A stretch of DNA of 64,000 nt. It comes from Rhodospirillales bacterium URHD0017 (GTDB taxonomy: Bacteria > Pseudomonadota > Alphaproteobacteria > Reyranellales > Reyranellaceae). Under the pieces are notes generated by a model. It was not told the DNA's origin. It made no database searches and saw only the letters and a list, made by a program, of their open reading frames with translations. The stretch spans positions 1 through 64,000 of the forward strand of contig FODP01000030.1 in NCBI GenBank assembly GCA_900110395.1, written 5' to 3'. Of this stretch, positions 18,374-28,540 are shown piece by piece. A program made the translations under genes and the position numbers. Within the stretch, counting starts at the first letter, position 1; each line of letters starts with the position of its first letter.

Positions 18374-19457
18374 CGTGAGAATCGGAAACTTTCAGCCCAC
18401 TATCAATCTGTTCGGCGAACTCCCAAAACGTCGTCGGCTTCTTGGTTTTGCTACTGGCTGCAAGCCTTCGAACCAACGCGCGATACAGGGCGTTAGCTGT
18501 AGACAGGCGAATCAATTGACTGGGTTTCGCCTGAATTGATCGAGCAAAGAACAAGGCGGCGTACCCCAACGAGTTGCTCTCAAATGCCCTATTTGCCAGA
18601 TACCAATAAGTAAAGAAACGCTCTTGCCTTTCATGCCTGTCGGCAAGCAAGGGCCATCTTCTTCGAGCCCATTGGCGAACGAGTTCCATAGATCTTTGCA
18701 TCGCAATAAAGTTCGATGACATGCTGTTTTGTGATTTGCGGTAGCCGACCATACAGCGCCGGACAAGCGCATATTCACAGATTTCGGCCAGAGCAAGGTA
18801 GAGCTTCCAGTCCTCGGCTCCTTGCGTACCCTGGAGATAGAGACTTGTATCGTAACCACCAACCAGGTCCAAACAGGCACGTCGAATGAGAGGCGTACTC
18901 GCGTTGCCAAGAAAGTTCCGTTCCAGCATTGCTGGCAGAACATTGCCCTCAAGATGCACGTTGTCGCGCAATTTATCTGTGGTGATGTTGTCCATCCCGT
19001 CAATGGTCACGCTCCAACAATAGGCGACCCCGGTCTGTTTTCCCGCATTGCGTAGGGCGTTGAGTTGAAGGAGAAGCTTATCCTTATGCCAAAGGTCATC
19101 GGCGTCGAGAGGGGCAATGAACTCACCTCGGGCCTGTCCAATTCCGCAATTGCGTGCGGCTGCGACTCCCGCTTGAGGCCCCGAACAAAAACAGACCCGC
19201 GAATCGTGTGCCGCGAGTTCCTTGACAATCGCCAAGGTTGAGTCGGTTGATCCGTCGTCAACAACGAACACTTCGATGTTTCGATGGCTTTGGTTCAGTA
19301 CGGATTGAAGAGTTCGTGCAATGACGCTTTCGCCATTGCGAACTGGAACCACGACGCTGATCAAGTCGCCAGCGTAAGTGTTCAGCAAGTCGCGATCCAA
19401 ACACTCTTCAGAGTTCAGCGATTTGGCTATCTCAATGGGACGATCCGCGTCAGTCAT
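18360..19457 (-). CDS. Glycosyltransferase family 2
   Basis: A 365-residue GT-A enzyme: ISVVVPVRNGESVIARTLQS at about 33-52, FVVDDGSTDST, AGVAAARNCGIGQARGEFIA and the DXD motif PLDADDLWHKD. The C-terminal half (GGYDTSLYLQGTQGAEDWKL) is the acceptor-binding part, with no membrane segment. It adds one sugar to the lipid-linked repeat unit. It is the first gene of the minus-strand run 19457-15554 and faces galE across a 400-base divergent promoter region. Confidence 0.85.
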   Translation of the reverse strand: MTDADRPIEIAKSLNSEECLDRDLLNTYAGDLISVVVPVRNGESVIARTLQSVLNQSHRNIEVFVVDDGSTDSTLAIVKELAAHDSRVCFCSGPQAGVAAARNCGIGQARGEFIAPLDADDLWHKDKLLLQLNALRNAGKQTGVAYCWSVTIDGMDNITTDKLRDNVHLEGNVLPAMLERNFLGNASTPLIRRACLDLVGGYDTSLYLQGTQGAEDWKLYLALAEICEYALVRRCMVGYRKSQNSMSSNFIAMQRSMELVRQWARRRWPLLADRHERQERFFTYWYLANRAFESNSLGYAALFFARSIQAKPSQLIRLSTANALYRALVRRLAASSKTKKPTTFWEFAEQIDSGLKVSDSHDVCT

Positions 19458-19644
19458 GCAGCTCGCTCTCCCGGTCCAAGTCGTGGCGAACCGGCCAACG
19501 CGTTTTCCCGAACAGGGGCACTTCGTCCGATATTTTCAACAGCCCTCCCTGAGTCGATGGTTCAACGACAACGCATCTGGTTACCCGTGACGGTGCGATA
19601 GCGTAGCGCAAGCCTCTCGGCTGTAGAGTGTGTGCTACCTTCCT

Positions 19645-19713
19645 ATTGACAACTTTCCACACACTTTCCAGCCAAACGGATTGACGTCAAGGCTGGAGAA
19701 CTATTCCGTTTGG
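19645..19713. promoter_or_regulatory. Nested inverted repeats in divergent promoter region
   Basis: Between the divergent GT2 and galE genes lie TTGACA (19645-19650, a possible -35), TCCAGCC/GGCTGGA (19667-19673 and 19691-19697), CCAAACGGA/TCCGTTTGG (19672-19680 and 19705-19713) and the perfect palindrome TTGACGTCAA (19681-19690) at the centre. This arrangement suggests an operator for a dimeric regulator. No matching -10 was certain. Confidence 0.45.
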
Positions 19714-19861
19714 TAGGAAGCCAACGACCAGAACCCCTTGCGGTCGGCACGCAGAATAACCCAAATTGTCATTATAGGATATCTAGAGAACAAGCTGAAT
19801 CCAACCTGGCGCTGCCAAGTATCGTGGCCATCAGCTGCTCGAGACGAGAGGGGTTGTTGTA

Positions 19862-20875
19862 ATGAGAATGCTCGTTACCGGCGGCGCTGGCTATGTGGGT
19901 TCGCATACTTGCGTCGCCTTGGCTGAGGCGGGCCATGAAGTTTTCGCAATCGATAACTTTGCCAACAGCGACGAAAGCGCTTTGACTGGGGTTTCGGCGC
20001 TTGTCGGCCGGCGCTTTGAATGGTCAAGAGCCGACATTCGCGATCGAGATGCTATGGCGAAGCTGATTGCTCCGGGGGCATTTGACGTAATTTTGCATTT
20101 GGCTGCCCTGAAATCAGTGCCGGAATCTTTGAAGAAGCCAGAACTGTACTGGGACAACAATGTTGGGGGCATGGCGGTTCTGTTGAGAGCGGGACGAGCT
20201 GCGGAAACAAGCATGTTCGTTTTCAGCTCTTCTGCGACAGTCTATGGCGCTCAAGAGCGTGTTCCCATTTCAGAATCGGCAAGTCCGGCGCCGTTGAACC
20301 CCTATGCATGCACTAAGCTTGCTGGGGAGCGAATGCTCAGTGACCTCGTGCATTCTCAGCCCGATTTTCGTGCCTGTATACTTCGCTACTTCAATCCGGT
20401 CGGTGCTCACAAGTCAGGCGGGATTGGCGAAAATCTAAAAGAGCCAGCATCAAATCTATTTCCAATGGCCATCGCTGCTTGTCGCAACCAAAGAACAGTT
20501 GAGATTTATGGAACGGACTACGAAACACCGGATGGTTCTGCAATTCGCGACTATGTCCATGTTATGGATATTGCTGAGGCGCATGTTTCGGCCGTGAACT
20601 TCCTTGCGAGCGATAAGAGCAGGAATCGTGGAGATGCGTGGATATTCAATCTCGGAACGGGTCAAGGTTGCTCAGTCATTGAGCTCATAAGGAAAATTGA
20701 AAAGGTCAGCCGCAGGCCAATCATCACCAGAGCTACTGGACGGCGGAAAGGAGACATCGCCATAAGCGTGGCCGATCCTTCGCTTAGCGAAGCACTCCTA
20801 GGCTGGCGGGCGCGCAGGTCCTTGGAAGAAGCTTGTGCTGACGTTCTGCGACCCGATGATTGGCGATGTAAGTGA
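19862..20875 (+). CDS. galE: UDP-glucose 4-epimerase, first copy
   Basis: A 337-residue extended short-chain dehydrogenase. The NAD-binding motif is TGGAGYVGSH (6-15); FSSSATVYG supplies the catalytic Ser, and YACTK gives the catalytic Tyr and Lys (YxxxK). LRYFNPVGAH, the YGTDYETPDGSAIRDYVHV block and NLGTGQGCSV are specific to GalE. It interconverts UDP-glucose and UDP-galactose for glycan assembly. A second, clearly different GalE-like gene lies at 24166. The upstream start region has GAGAGG and matches the normal GalE N-terminus. Confidence 0.9.
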   Translation: MRMLVTGGAGYVGSHTCVALAEAGHEVFAIDNFANSDESALTGVSALVGRRFEWSRADIRDRDAMAKLIAPGAFDVILHLAALKSVPESLKKPELYWDNNVGGMAVLLRAGRAAETSMFVFSSSATVYGAQERVPISESASPAPLNPYACTKLAGERMLSDLVHSQPDFRACILRYFNPVGAHKSGGIGENLKEPASNLFPMAIAACRNQRTVEIYGTDYETPDGSAIRDYVHVMDIAEAHVSAVNFLASDKSRNRGDAWIFNLGTGQGCSVIELIRKIEKVSRRPIITRATGRRKGDIAISVADPSLSEALLGWRARRSLEEACADVLRPDDWRCK

Positions 20876-21356
20876 TGTACTGAGTCTGCGCGGCGCCTAC
20901 GCCTTGGACTACTCGCCCAGCTGGGTAACGAGGGAAGTGTCGACAGTTTGAAGTGGCTACAACTGGCTCAACAATGTTACGGGTAGACTCTCGGCGATCA
21001 ACGCTGGGCGGATGCCTTGTAACGTCATCTCAAGTTGGCAACCAAGCGACCATCCCTGCAGCGGCGGCCACGGGCGTCGACTGGCATGTCCATGGCCGGC
21101 CTTGGTAACCGTATCTTCGGCCGGTCAGCCGAGTGCCCGCAACCGTAGCGAGTGAGCGTGCGTTAATCCGTGTTCTCCAGCGTGGAATTAGACCGGTAAA
21201 CCTTGATAATGCTGTCGCCGGGCCGTGCCAACCAGCCTCCCACAAGCACGATCGACCGACGATCGCCGGTCTCTCGACGCTGAGGCGCCTGCTCGCACAG
21301 CACTCGGCGAGCACCGGCTGTCTTTTTTGAGCTCATCGACGGCTCGTCGAAAAATC
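20876..21356. other. Intergenic stretch
   Basis: About 480 bases between convergent galE and a GT2 gene. No supported gene, RNA or clear terminator hairpin was seen; short ORFs here have no family or ribosome-binding site. Confidence 0.5.
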
Positions 21357-22112
21357 TCAAAACTTGGGCTGAACGCCAACTGTCTTGGATATCTCCCAAT
21401 CTTTCGACGCAAAGTAATCAGGACTCTGGAAGGCCCAGTGCAGTAGACGGGTAGAGCCAAGGAGCAATGGGCGAGCCAGTGGTATGTCGCTTAGCCTCGA
21501 CAGCGCGTCTTTGCGCCGCTTGCTGGGGGTCCCATTCGACCGCGACTGCCGGCGCACACGATACTTGATTAGCGGCTCGGGGATCCGGAATTTGCGGACC
21601 GTGTTCCAAGTACGTCGCCACCACTCTCCGTCCGCGCCCACGTCCAAACTTGGATCGAAGGGATGAAGCAGCATGGTCTCGCGACGGACCATCCAGGCGC
21701 TCGCCATTGGTATGTAGCGAGCAAGACCAAAGGCAAATAGTCTGCCCTCCTCATTCATTAACATATGGTCGACGCCTGCGAAGTCTCGGTGCCCGTCACG
21801 CAGAAAGCCGACCTGCCTTCTCGTTTTGGTCGGCAACCAGACATCATCGCCATCCAGGAATGCAACAAACTCGGTTGTTGCGGCAGCGATACCGGTATGC
21901 CGCGCTGCACCTTCCCATCCCGGCGGTCGCCGTAGCACGCGCACGTGAGGAAATTTCGCGGCTACATCGGCGATCCAAGTGTTCGATTCCAATGCGACTA
22001 CAATTGCTTCACAGGAGAATGTTTGACTACGCACCGATTCCAGCGCGTCTGGCAGAAAAGGTCGCTCGGCGTCAGTCATGCAGGTAACGATCGCTGTAAC
22101 ATCGCTCGTCAT
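21357..22112 (-). CDS. Glycosyltransferase family 2
   Basis: The start at 22112 (MTSDVTAIVTCMTDAERPFL) gives a 251-residue protein; the longer frame upstream has no GT2 features. Seen are VTAIVTCMTDAERPF (strand 1), a degenerate nucleotide-binding segment IVVALESN, GAARHTGIAAATTEFVAFLD and the DXD-type LDGDDVW. The C-terminal half has VGADGEWWRRTWNT. It is a compact transferase of the WcaA type without membrane segments. It stands alone on the minus strand between two intergenic stretches. Confidence 0.75.
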   Translation of the reverse strand: MTSDVTAIVTCMTDAERPFLPDALESVRSQTFSCEAIVVALESNTWIADVAAKFPHVRVLRRPPGWEGAARHTGIAAATTEFVAFLDGDDVWLPTKTRRQVGFLRDGHRDFAGVDHMLMNEEGRLFAFGLARYIPMASAWMVRRETMLLHPFDPSLDVGADGEWWRRTWNTVRKFRIPEPLIKYRVRRQSRSNGTPSKRRKDALSRLSDIPLARPLLLGSTRLLHWAFQSPDYFASKDWEISKTVGVQPKF

Positions 22113-22699
22113 TTGGGACCTATCGCGATACGGCAGAGTTCCGAAACCACGGCCCGCGACTCGGATTATGCAGCAAACGGCATTGGTGCCTCTCAAATGA
22201 ACACGGGTCTTGGTGTCAATTAGTCCAAGACCTTGATGGCATGGGCGGCATTTCGGCGCAATCCCAAGACGCACGAGAATGGGCCGAGCGAGCGGTGCGA
22301 GCCGCAATGGCCGCTATCGCCGCTGTGTCTGATACTCGTACGGATAATAAACGGCATGGCGCTCGCTGCCCCGCGCCGGCAGTGCCGCCGCGTGGTGGTC
22401 ATGGCGCTTCGGTGGTGAAAGCGCCGCGCAGGAAACGGCGGTGACCGGTAACGCTCCCAGCGTCGCGGCTTGCTACAGGACTTAGCGCCGCCCGGACAAG
22501 TCGTGGTTGCCGAGACGCCACAGCGTCCTGCGGGCCCCATACGTGCGGAAACTGCATCCGCTTCTCGAGTGATGGTGGCGGAGCATCACGTTCCTCGCTT
22601 AGGCGGCAAGCCTCTACGTCGGCAATCGCAAGCCACCGCACCGAGTCTCTTGGCACCGCGGCCGATCGGCCGAGGCCGACGAAATCAAGGTGATGACCT
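22113..22699. other. Intergenic stretch
   Basis: About 590 bases with only short, unsupported frames on both strands. No repeats, RNA or terminator were recognised. It may be gene debris. Confidence 0.45.
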
Positions 22700-23767
22700 T
22701 CAGCTAGGCCCACGCCGGGCCACCCAGGCGCGCTCCGGCACTTGCCTCGCCGCGAGCAATTTGTTCCTGAAAAAGTTGCTGAGTGGCTTGTCGCAAAAGC
22801 TGTAGAGGATTTGGCCTACTGCCAAGGACGCACCTACAATGATCAAGACGCCAAGAGGCGTATAGGGGTCTAGGAAAGGGAGCCTTGGAAAGACCAGCCT
22901 TCTCAAACCCTCGACGACATAGAAATGGGACAGATATGTCGCGTAGCTAGCGTCCCCTATTGCCGAAAAAGCATCGCCTCTCGGGATCCAATTCAAAAGT
23001 CTCAAACTCTCAACGGCCGTTGCGGACAGGATGAGGGCCAGCGAAGGAAGACCAAACAAAAGGGCCCTGTCAACGGGAAGCGCTTTAGTTTCGGCGAACG
23101 CCATGAAAGCGTAGCTGGATACTGCAATCAGCAATAACACCTTGTTGCCAAGCCTCTTGAGAACGCCGCGTTTGTAAATATGGTACGCCAGCATTCCAAA
23201 GGTAAACTCGAAGATTATCAGCCTGCCGAAAAACCTCTCGAGGACGTCGTTACCTGAAAGCTTGCCAAACCCGATATAGGTCACGATTAGAAGGACGAGT
23301 GTTAGGAGTGCGTAATGCTTTCGCGAAGCGAGGATCGAAAGCCATATGCAAAGATAGAAGAACATCTCGTAATTCAATGTCCATCCAACCACCAGCATTG
23401 GCTGCAACTCGCCGCTCTCCTTGAAGTAAGGTATAAAAAAAATGGACTTGAGGTAGTTTCGAAGACTGGCCGTGGTGGTGAGCAGCAGTTGTGGTTCAGT
23501 CAAAGCCAGGATCAGGATGCCGGTCGTCAACAGCCAGTAAAAAGGCGCGATCCTGGTTATCCTGTTGATTGCAAACGCGGCAGGCAGTTGTCCCTTGGCG
23601 ACAACCAGGGCCATGACGAAACCGCTGATAACGAAGAAGACATCAACGCCGAAGGAGCCGAACCTTGGAATGGCACCTGCTTCTGCGGGCAGGGCGATGT
23701 GGTAGTAGACAACACTGGTGGCTGCGATTGCCCGGAGTATTTGCAGCGAACTGAGATTGCCTTGCAT
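22700..23767 (-). CDS. Membrane acyltransferase 3 family (OafA/ExoZ-like)
   Basis: The start at 23767 (MQGNLSSLQILRAIAATSVV) follows GGAG with seven-base spacing and matches the usual N-terminus LqxLRaiAa. The 355-residue protein has about ten hydrophobic segments. Family motifs are YYHIALP (catalytic-type His), FGSFGVDVFFVISGFVM, INRITRIAPFYW (R.xRI.P.yw) and VGWTLNYEMFFYL. It would transfer acetyl or another acyl group from acyl-CoA to the polysaccharide at the inner membrane. Confidence 0.9.
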   Translation of the reverse strand: MQGNLSSLQILRAIAATSVVYYHIALPAEAGAIPRFGSFGVDVFFVISGFVMALVVAKGQLPAAFAINRITRIAPFYWLLTTGILILALTEPQLLLTTTASLRNYLKSIFFIPYFKESGELQPMLVVGWTLNYEMFFYLCIWLSILASRKHYALLTLVLLIVTYIGFGKLSGNDVLERFFGRLIIFEFTFGMLAYHIYKRGVLKRLGNKVLLLIAVSSYAFMAFAETKALPVDRALLFGLPSLALILSATAVESLRLLNWIPRGDAFSAIGDASYATYLSHFYVVEGLRRLVFPRLPFLDPYTPLGVLIIVGASLAVGQILYSFCDKPLSNFFRNKLLAARQVPERAWVARRGPS

Positions 23768-24165
23768 CGCAGTGCTCCGATCGTGCTGTCGTTTTTCGGC
23801 GTCGATCGTCTGGCTGCTGCTACACGAGAGGGTCCCGTGTCGACAGACGCGGGCTTGTCGATGACCGGTAGGCCCACGCCACACTACTTGGCCGGTGCAA
23901 TCCTGGTTCCGGTGTGCGCCACTGACCGCACATTTCAAACCTAGCTGGCCGGTGGTTGCCTTGTCCAACCTCGACCGCCCAAAGACGCGTTCGACACAAG
24001 TCGGTCACGGGTGGGCCAATCGCATTGCCTTTCAAATTATGCGATGCGTTGTTCCATGAGCTATCGAGCCATGTCGAACGAGGGAGCATCGCGCGTGTCA
24101 CATCCGGCCGGCGACGTGGCACACTTGCGCCGTCCCCTGCAGCTGGCGCTCGAGGGAGCATCCTG

Positions 24166-25152
24166 ATGCGCGTGCTCGTTGTGGGAGGCGCCGGGTATAT
24201 CGGTTCGCACGCCTGCAAGGCTTTGGCCGAGGCGGGCCACATGCCTGTCGTCTATGACAATCTTAGAATTGGCCACAAGTGGGCGGTGAAGTGGGGCCCT
24301 CTGGAACCGGGGGAGATCAACGACGCGGCAACTCTCACTGCCGTGATGCGCCGACACAGGCCGGACGCTGTTATGAATTTCGCGGCTTACGCGTATGTCG
24401 GAGAGTCGAACAATGAGCCGACACGCTACTATCGCAACAATGTCGGGGGCATGCTGACCCTGATCGAGGTTATGCAGGCTAATGACGTGCGGTTCATCGT
24501 TTTTTCCAGCAGCTGCGCCACCTACGGTGTGCCGTCCAGCCTCCCCATTGGCGAGGCTCAGGAGCAAAAGCCGATCAATCCGTACGGCCGCTCGAAATTG
24601 ATGGGCGAAATGATGCTGCGGGATGCCTGTGCGGCGTATGGGCTGGGGGCGGTAGCGTTGCGCTACTTCAACGCCGCTGGAGCCGACGCTGAGGGCAGTA
24701 TCGGCGAGGAGCACGATCCCGAGCCGCATCTCATACCTCTGGTGCTACAGGCGGCGGCAGAACGTCGGCCGAACATCACTGTTTTCGGCGATGACTACGA
24801 CACGGACGACGGAACCTGCATTCGCGATTATGTCCACGTAACGGACTTGGCGTGGGCACACGTCGCTGCACTGGCGATTTGCGAGCCCGGTCGCTTTTCT
24901 GCTTACAATCTCGGCACTGGAAAGGGCTGCAGCATCAACGAGTTGATTGGCCAAGCACGTTCGGTCACTGGAAAACGCATCGCCATGACAACTGCCCCGC
25001 GCCGGGCCGGCGACCCGCCAAACTTGGTCGCTGATTCGTCCGCAGCGCGAACGGCCTTGAAGTGGAGCCCGGTCCACTCCGATATGGGCAACATAATTGA
25101 AACCGCCTGGCGCTGGATGACTGATCACCGCAACAAGGCGATTGGCGGTTAG
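24166..25152 (+). CDS. galE: UDP-glucose 4-epimerase, second copy
   Basis: The ATG at 24166 has GGGAG upstream; the 70-codon upstream extension is not conserved-looking. The 328-residue product has GGAGYIGSHACKALAEAGH (NAD binding), FSSSCATYG (catalytic Ser), NPYGRSK (YxxxK), ALRYFNAAGAD, GDDYDTDDGTCIRDYVHVTD and NLGTGKGCS. Compared with the 19862 copy it has the canonical YGRSK and a different middle, so they are not recent duplicates. They may serve UDP-Glc/Gal versus another UDP-sugar pair such as UDP-arabinose/xylose. Confidence 0.9.
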   Translation: MRVLVVGGAGYIGSHACKALAEAGHMPVVYDNLRIGHKWAVKWGPLEPGEINDAATLTAVMRRHRPDAVMNFAAYAYVGESNNEPTRYYRNNVGGMLTLIEVMQANDVRFIVFSSSCATYGVPSSLPIGEAQEQKPINPYGRSKLMGEMMLRDACAAYGLGAVALRYFNAAGADAEGSIGEEHDPEPHLIPLVLQAAAERRPNITVFGDDYDTDDGTCIRDYVHVTDLAWAHVAALAICEPGRFSAYNLGTGKGCSINELIGQARSVTGKRIAMTTAPRRAGDPPNLVADSSAARTALKWSPVHSDMGNIIETAWRWMTDHRNKAIGG

Positions 25153-25174
25153 TCGAATTGCGGCGAGGTGCACG

Positions 25175-25813
25175 TCACCACTTCACAGCCTTGGTCAGGT
25201 AGCTTCCATAGGCGGCCAGCACAGGAAACCGCTCTCCCAGCGCTACCGAAACACGTCCGCTGCCTCTTATTCGGACTTGGGAAAATCCAACATCCTCCAG
25301 CCTGCGGCGCAGATTGCGAGCGCGATGTTGTGAAATATGCGCGCCGCCAAGAACGCTGGCCCCGGTGAGCCTGTTCTTCAAATAGAGCGGGTTGGGCGTT
25401 GTCATGAGCAGCAGACCTTTCAGCCTAAGCAAGCGAAAGAATTCGCAGAGGGTTGGAAAGACGAGGTCGGGAGGGACATGCTCGATAAACTCGCCTGCAA
25501 CAATCGCGTCAAAGCTGTCGTTTGGCAGCTTTGTGTCCTGCGTGAAGGCGCAGATCGCCCGCTTGTAGACGGCCGGATCCAGGGCTTTAATCCGCTCTGG
25601 CACGCAATCGAGCCCGGTGATTTGCAGATCCGGATTGATGGCCATCATCGCCGCCCCGCCGCGGCCTGTGTTGCAGCCTACATCCAGTACCGTTCGCGTA
25701 TCGCGACCAAAGTGTCTTGCAAACTGCCTGTAGCGTCGCTCGGTGAATGTATCGGTCTCACTGAGCTCCTGTTCCCGGTTCAGCCTGATGATCTGGTCGT
25801 TGCCTGTCGTCAT
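25175..25813 (-). CDS. Class I SAM-dependent methyltransferase
   Basis: A 212-residue protein with motif I TVLDVGCNTGRGG, acidic loop TGLDCVPERI, FDAIVAGEFIEHVPPD (motif IV, typical of the UbiE/Methyltransf_11 group) and LLRLKGLLLMTTPNP. It is convergent with galE2 (22 bases between stops) and probably methylates a sugar in the glycan. The start is the first ATG of the frame, MTTGNDQIIRLNREQELS. Confidence 0.85.
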   Translation of the reverse strand: MTTGNDQIIRLNREQELSETDTFTERRYRQFARHFGRDTRTVLDVGCNTGRGGAAMMAINPDLQITGLDCVPERIKALDPAVYKRAICAFTQDTKLPNDSFDAIVAGEFIEHVPPDLVFPTLCEFFRLLRLKGLLLMTTPNPLYLKNRLTGASVLGGAHISQHRARNLRRRLEDVGFSQVRIRGSGRVSVALGERFPVLAAYGSYLTKAVKW

Positions 25814-25991
25814 GATCGCATCCTCAGGCGGGTGTGACTGACAGCCACGCAGTGGGCCAAGGGGGGCTTCCCGACACTTCTCCTATGACCATAGCATGTC
25901 CACTGCTTTTAGAGCGACTTCAAGAGTTTGTTCGTCGAGCGTCCTGCAATAGTGTTGGCCGCGACATTCGACCACGCGCGACCGAGGAAAC

Positions 25992-26966
<975 letters not shown>

Positions 26967-27029
26967 TCTTCCGGACCGCGCGCGTCCCGCGCGCCTCATA
27001 AGCGCGCGGGACGCGCGCGGTCCGGAAGA
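26967..27029. terminator. Perfect 28-bp inverted repeat between convergent genes
   Basis: Arms 26967-26994 and 27002-27029 are exact reverse complements; the loop is ctcataa (26995-27001). The element starts at the base after the UXS stop and ends at the base before the convergent epimerase stop. It is GC-rich without a U-tract, so it is either a bidirectional terminator or transcript-end structure, or a REP-like palindrome. Confidence 0.75.
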
Positions 27030-28052
27030 TTACTGAGCCGCCACCGCGCGCGGCAGGGCGTTGACCACCGAGGCCTTGCCCGAGGTCATCTCGTCGTGGA
27101 TCCACTTGTAGGTCTTCTCCATGCCGTCCTCGAGACGGATGGACGGCGCCCATTTCATCAGCTTTTTGATCAGGTCGTTGTCGCTGTTGCGGCCGCGCAC
27201 GCCCTTGGGCGCGTCGAGCTTGTAGGAGCGCTTCAGCTTCACGTCGGCGATCTTCTCGACGATGTCGACCAGGCGGTTGATGGAGACCAGCTCGTCGCTG
27301 CCGATGTTGAGCGGCTCGACGATGTCGCTGTTCAGCAGACGGATCGTGCCGTCGGTGCAGTCGTCGATATACATGAAGGAGCGGGTCTGCTCGCCGTCGC
27401 CCCAGATCTCGATCTCGTGCTTGCCCGAGAGCTTGGCGGCGATGACCTTGCGGCAGATCGCGGCCGGCGCCTTCTCGCGGCCGCCGTCATAGGTGCCTTC
27501 GGGGCCGTAGACGTTGTGGTAGCGCGCGACGCGGGTGGCGAGGCCGTAATCCTCGCGGTAGTGGCGGGCCATGCGCTCGCTGAACAGCTTCTCCCAGCCG
27601 TAGCCGTCCTCCGGCATGGCGGGATAGGCGTCCTCTTCCTTGAGCGCGGTGACGTCGGTACGGGTCTGCTTGTCGCCGTTGTAGACGCAGGCCGACGACG
27701 AATAGAAGAAGCGCTGGGTGCCGGCTTCCTTGGCAGCCACCAGCATGTGGGTGCTCACCAGCACCGACAGCATGCACTCGGCCTTGTGGGTCTCGATGAA
27801 GCCCATGCCGCCCATGTCGGCAGCGAGGTTGTAGATCGTGTGGGCGCCCTTGGCGGCAGTGCGGCAGGGCTCGAGCAGGGCGAGATCGCCCACCTGGTTC
27901 TCGACGCCCGGGGTCTTCTGGTACCACTCGTTGAGCGGCTTCACGTCGACGGCGCGGAGCTTGGTATGGCCGCGCTGCTGCAGGACGCGGACCAGATGGC
28001 CGCCGATGAAGCCACCGGCGCCGGTGACGACCACGAGATCATTCTTGGACAT
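27030..28052 (-). CDS. GDP-mannose 3,5-epimerase-like NAD-dependent epimerase
   Basis: The start at 28052 (MSKNDLVVVTGAGGFIGGHL) has GGGAG upstream. The 340-residue protein has the SDR NAD motif GAGGFIGGH, NLAADMGGMGFIETHKAE, FFYSSSACVYN, the catalytic block EDGYGWEKL (YxxxK), RYHNVYGPEGTYDGGREKAP and GDGEQTRSFMYIDDC. These match GDP-mannose 3,5-epimerases, known best from plants but also found in bacteria. Its likely product GDP-L-galactose (or a related sugar) would feed the polysaccharide. A related sugar-nucleotide epimerase activity cannot be excluded. Confidence 0.8.
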   Translation of the reverse strand: MSKNDLVVVTGAGGFIGGHLVRVLQQRGHTKLRAVDVKPLNEWYQKTPGVENQVGDLALLEPCRTAAKGAHTIYNLAADMGGMGFIETHKAECMLSVLVSTHMLVAAKEAGTQRFFYSSSACVYNGDKQTRTDVTALKEEDAYPAMPEDGYGWEKLFSERMARHYREDYGLATRVARYHNVYGPEGTYDGGREKAPAAICRKVIAAKLSGKHEIEIWGDGEQTRSFMYIDDCTDGTIRLLNSDIVEPLNIGSDELVSINRLVDIVEKIADVKLKRSYKLDAPKGVRGRNSDNDLIKKLMKWAPSIRLEDGMEKTYKWIHDEMTSGKASVVNALPRAVAAQ

Positions 28053-28540
28053 TGGGAACTCCCGCGTGCGGTGGCACCTGCAGTCATGAAAGCGTACTGC
28101 AGTAAGCAAAAATGACGGAGCCGAACGTGTCGGAACCTCATCGAGATCTCACGCGCGGTGACTTAGGCAACGGATGGCTTCTTCAGTGCACCTCGGTCAT
28201 CAAACTGCCACGCCAAATTAAAAGGTTCCGTCCGAATTATGGGAGCGTCTGCTGGTGATTAGTCGCGAACCCAAATCTTAAACGATAGAATCCGCAGTCG
28301 ATCTTTTCTGCCGCTGCGGTCACGATATTGCCACACCGAAGGCACACCGCAGCCTTGCGCCACCACTGCGCAGTGTGACATTCCTTCATCAAGCAGACCT
28401 GACTTATGAGCTTCGAGCACTGCGAAACCTAAGATGACTGTGATTATAGCCGGCAAGGGTGCCTGAGACGGCGGCCAACGCTCGCGAAGCGAGCGAGGCG
28501 ACGACCCAGCGATAGCGCCACAGTTGATGGGGGACAAGTT
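28053..28540. other. Divergent intergenic region
   Basis: About 490 bases between the divergent epimerase (27030) and the sugar-transferase operon (28541). No supported gene is present. It must hold promoters for both, but no consensus boxes could be assigned safely. The last bases contain the GGGGGA ribosome-binding site of 28541. Confidence 0.5.

Noticed and set aside
27096..28115. Long plus-strand frame opposite the GDP-mannose epimerase-like gene
   Set aside because: It mirrors the real minus-strand gene, which has full SDR motifs; the plus frame shows only Val/Ala/Leu/Asp-rich sequence.
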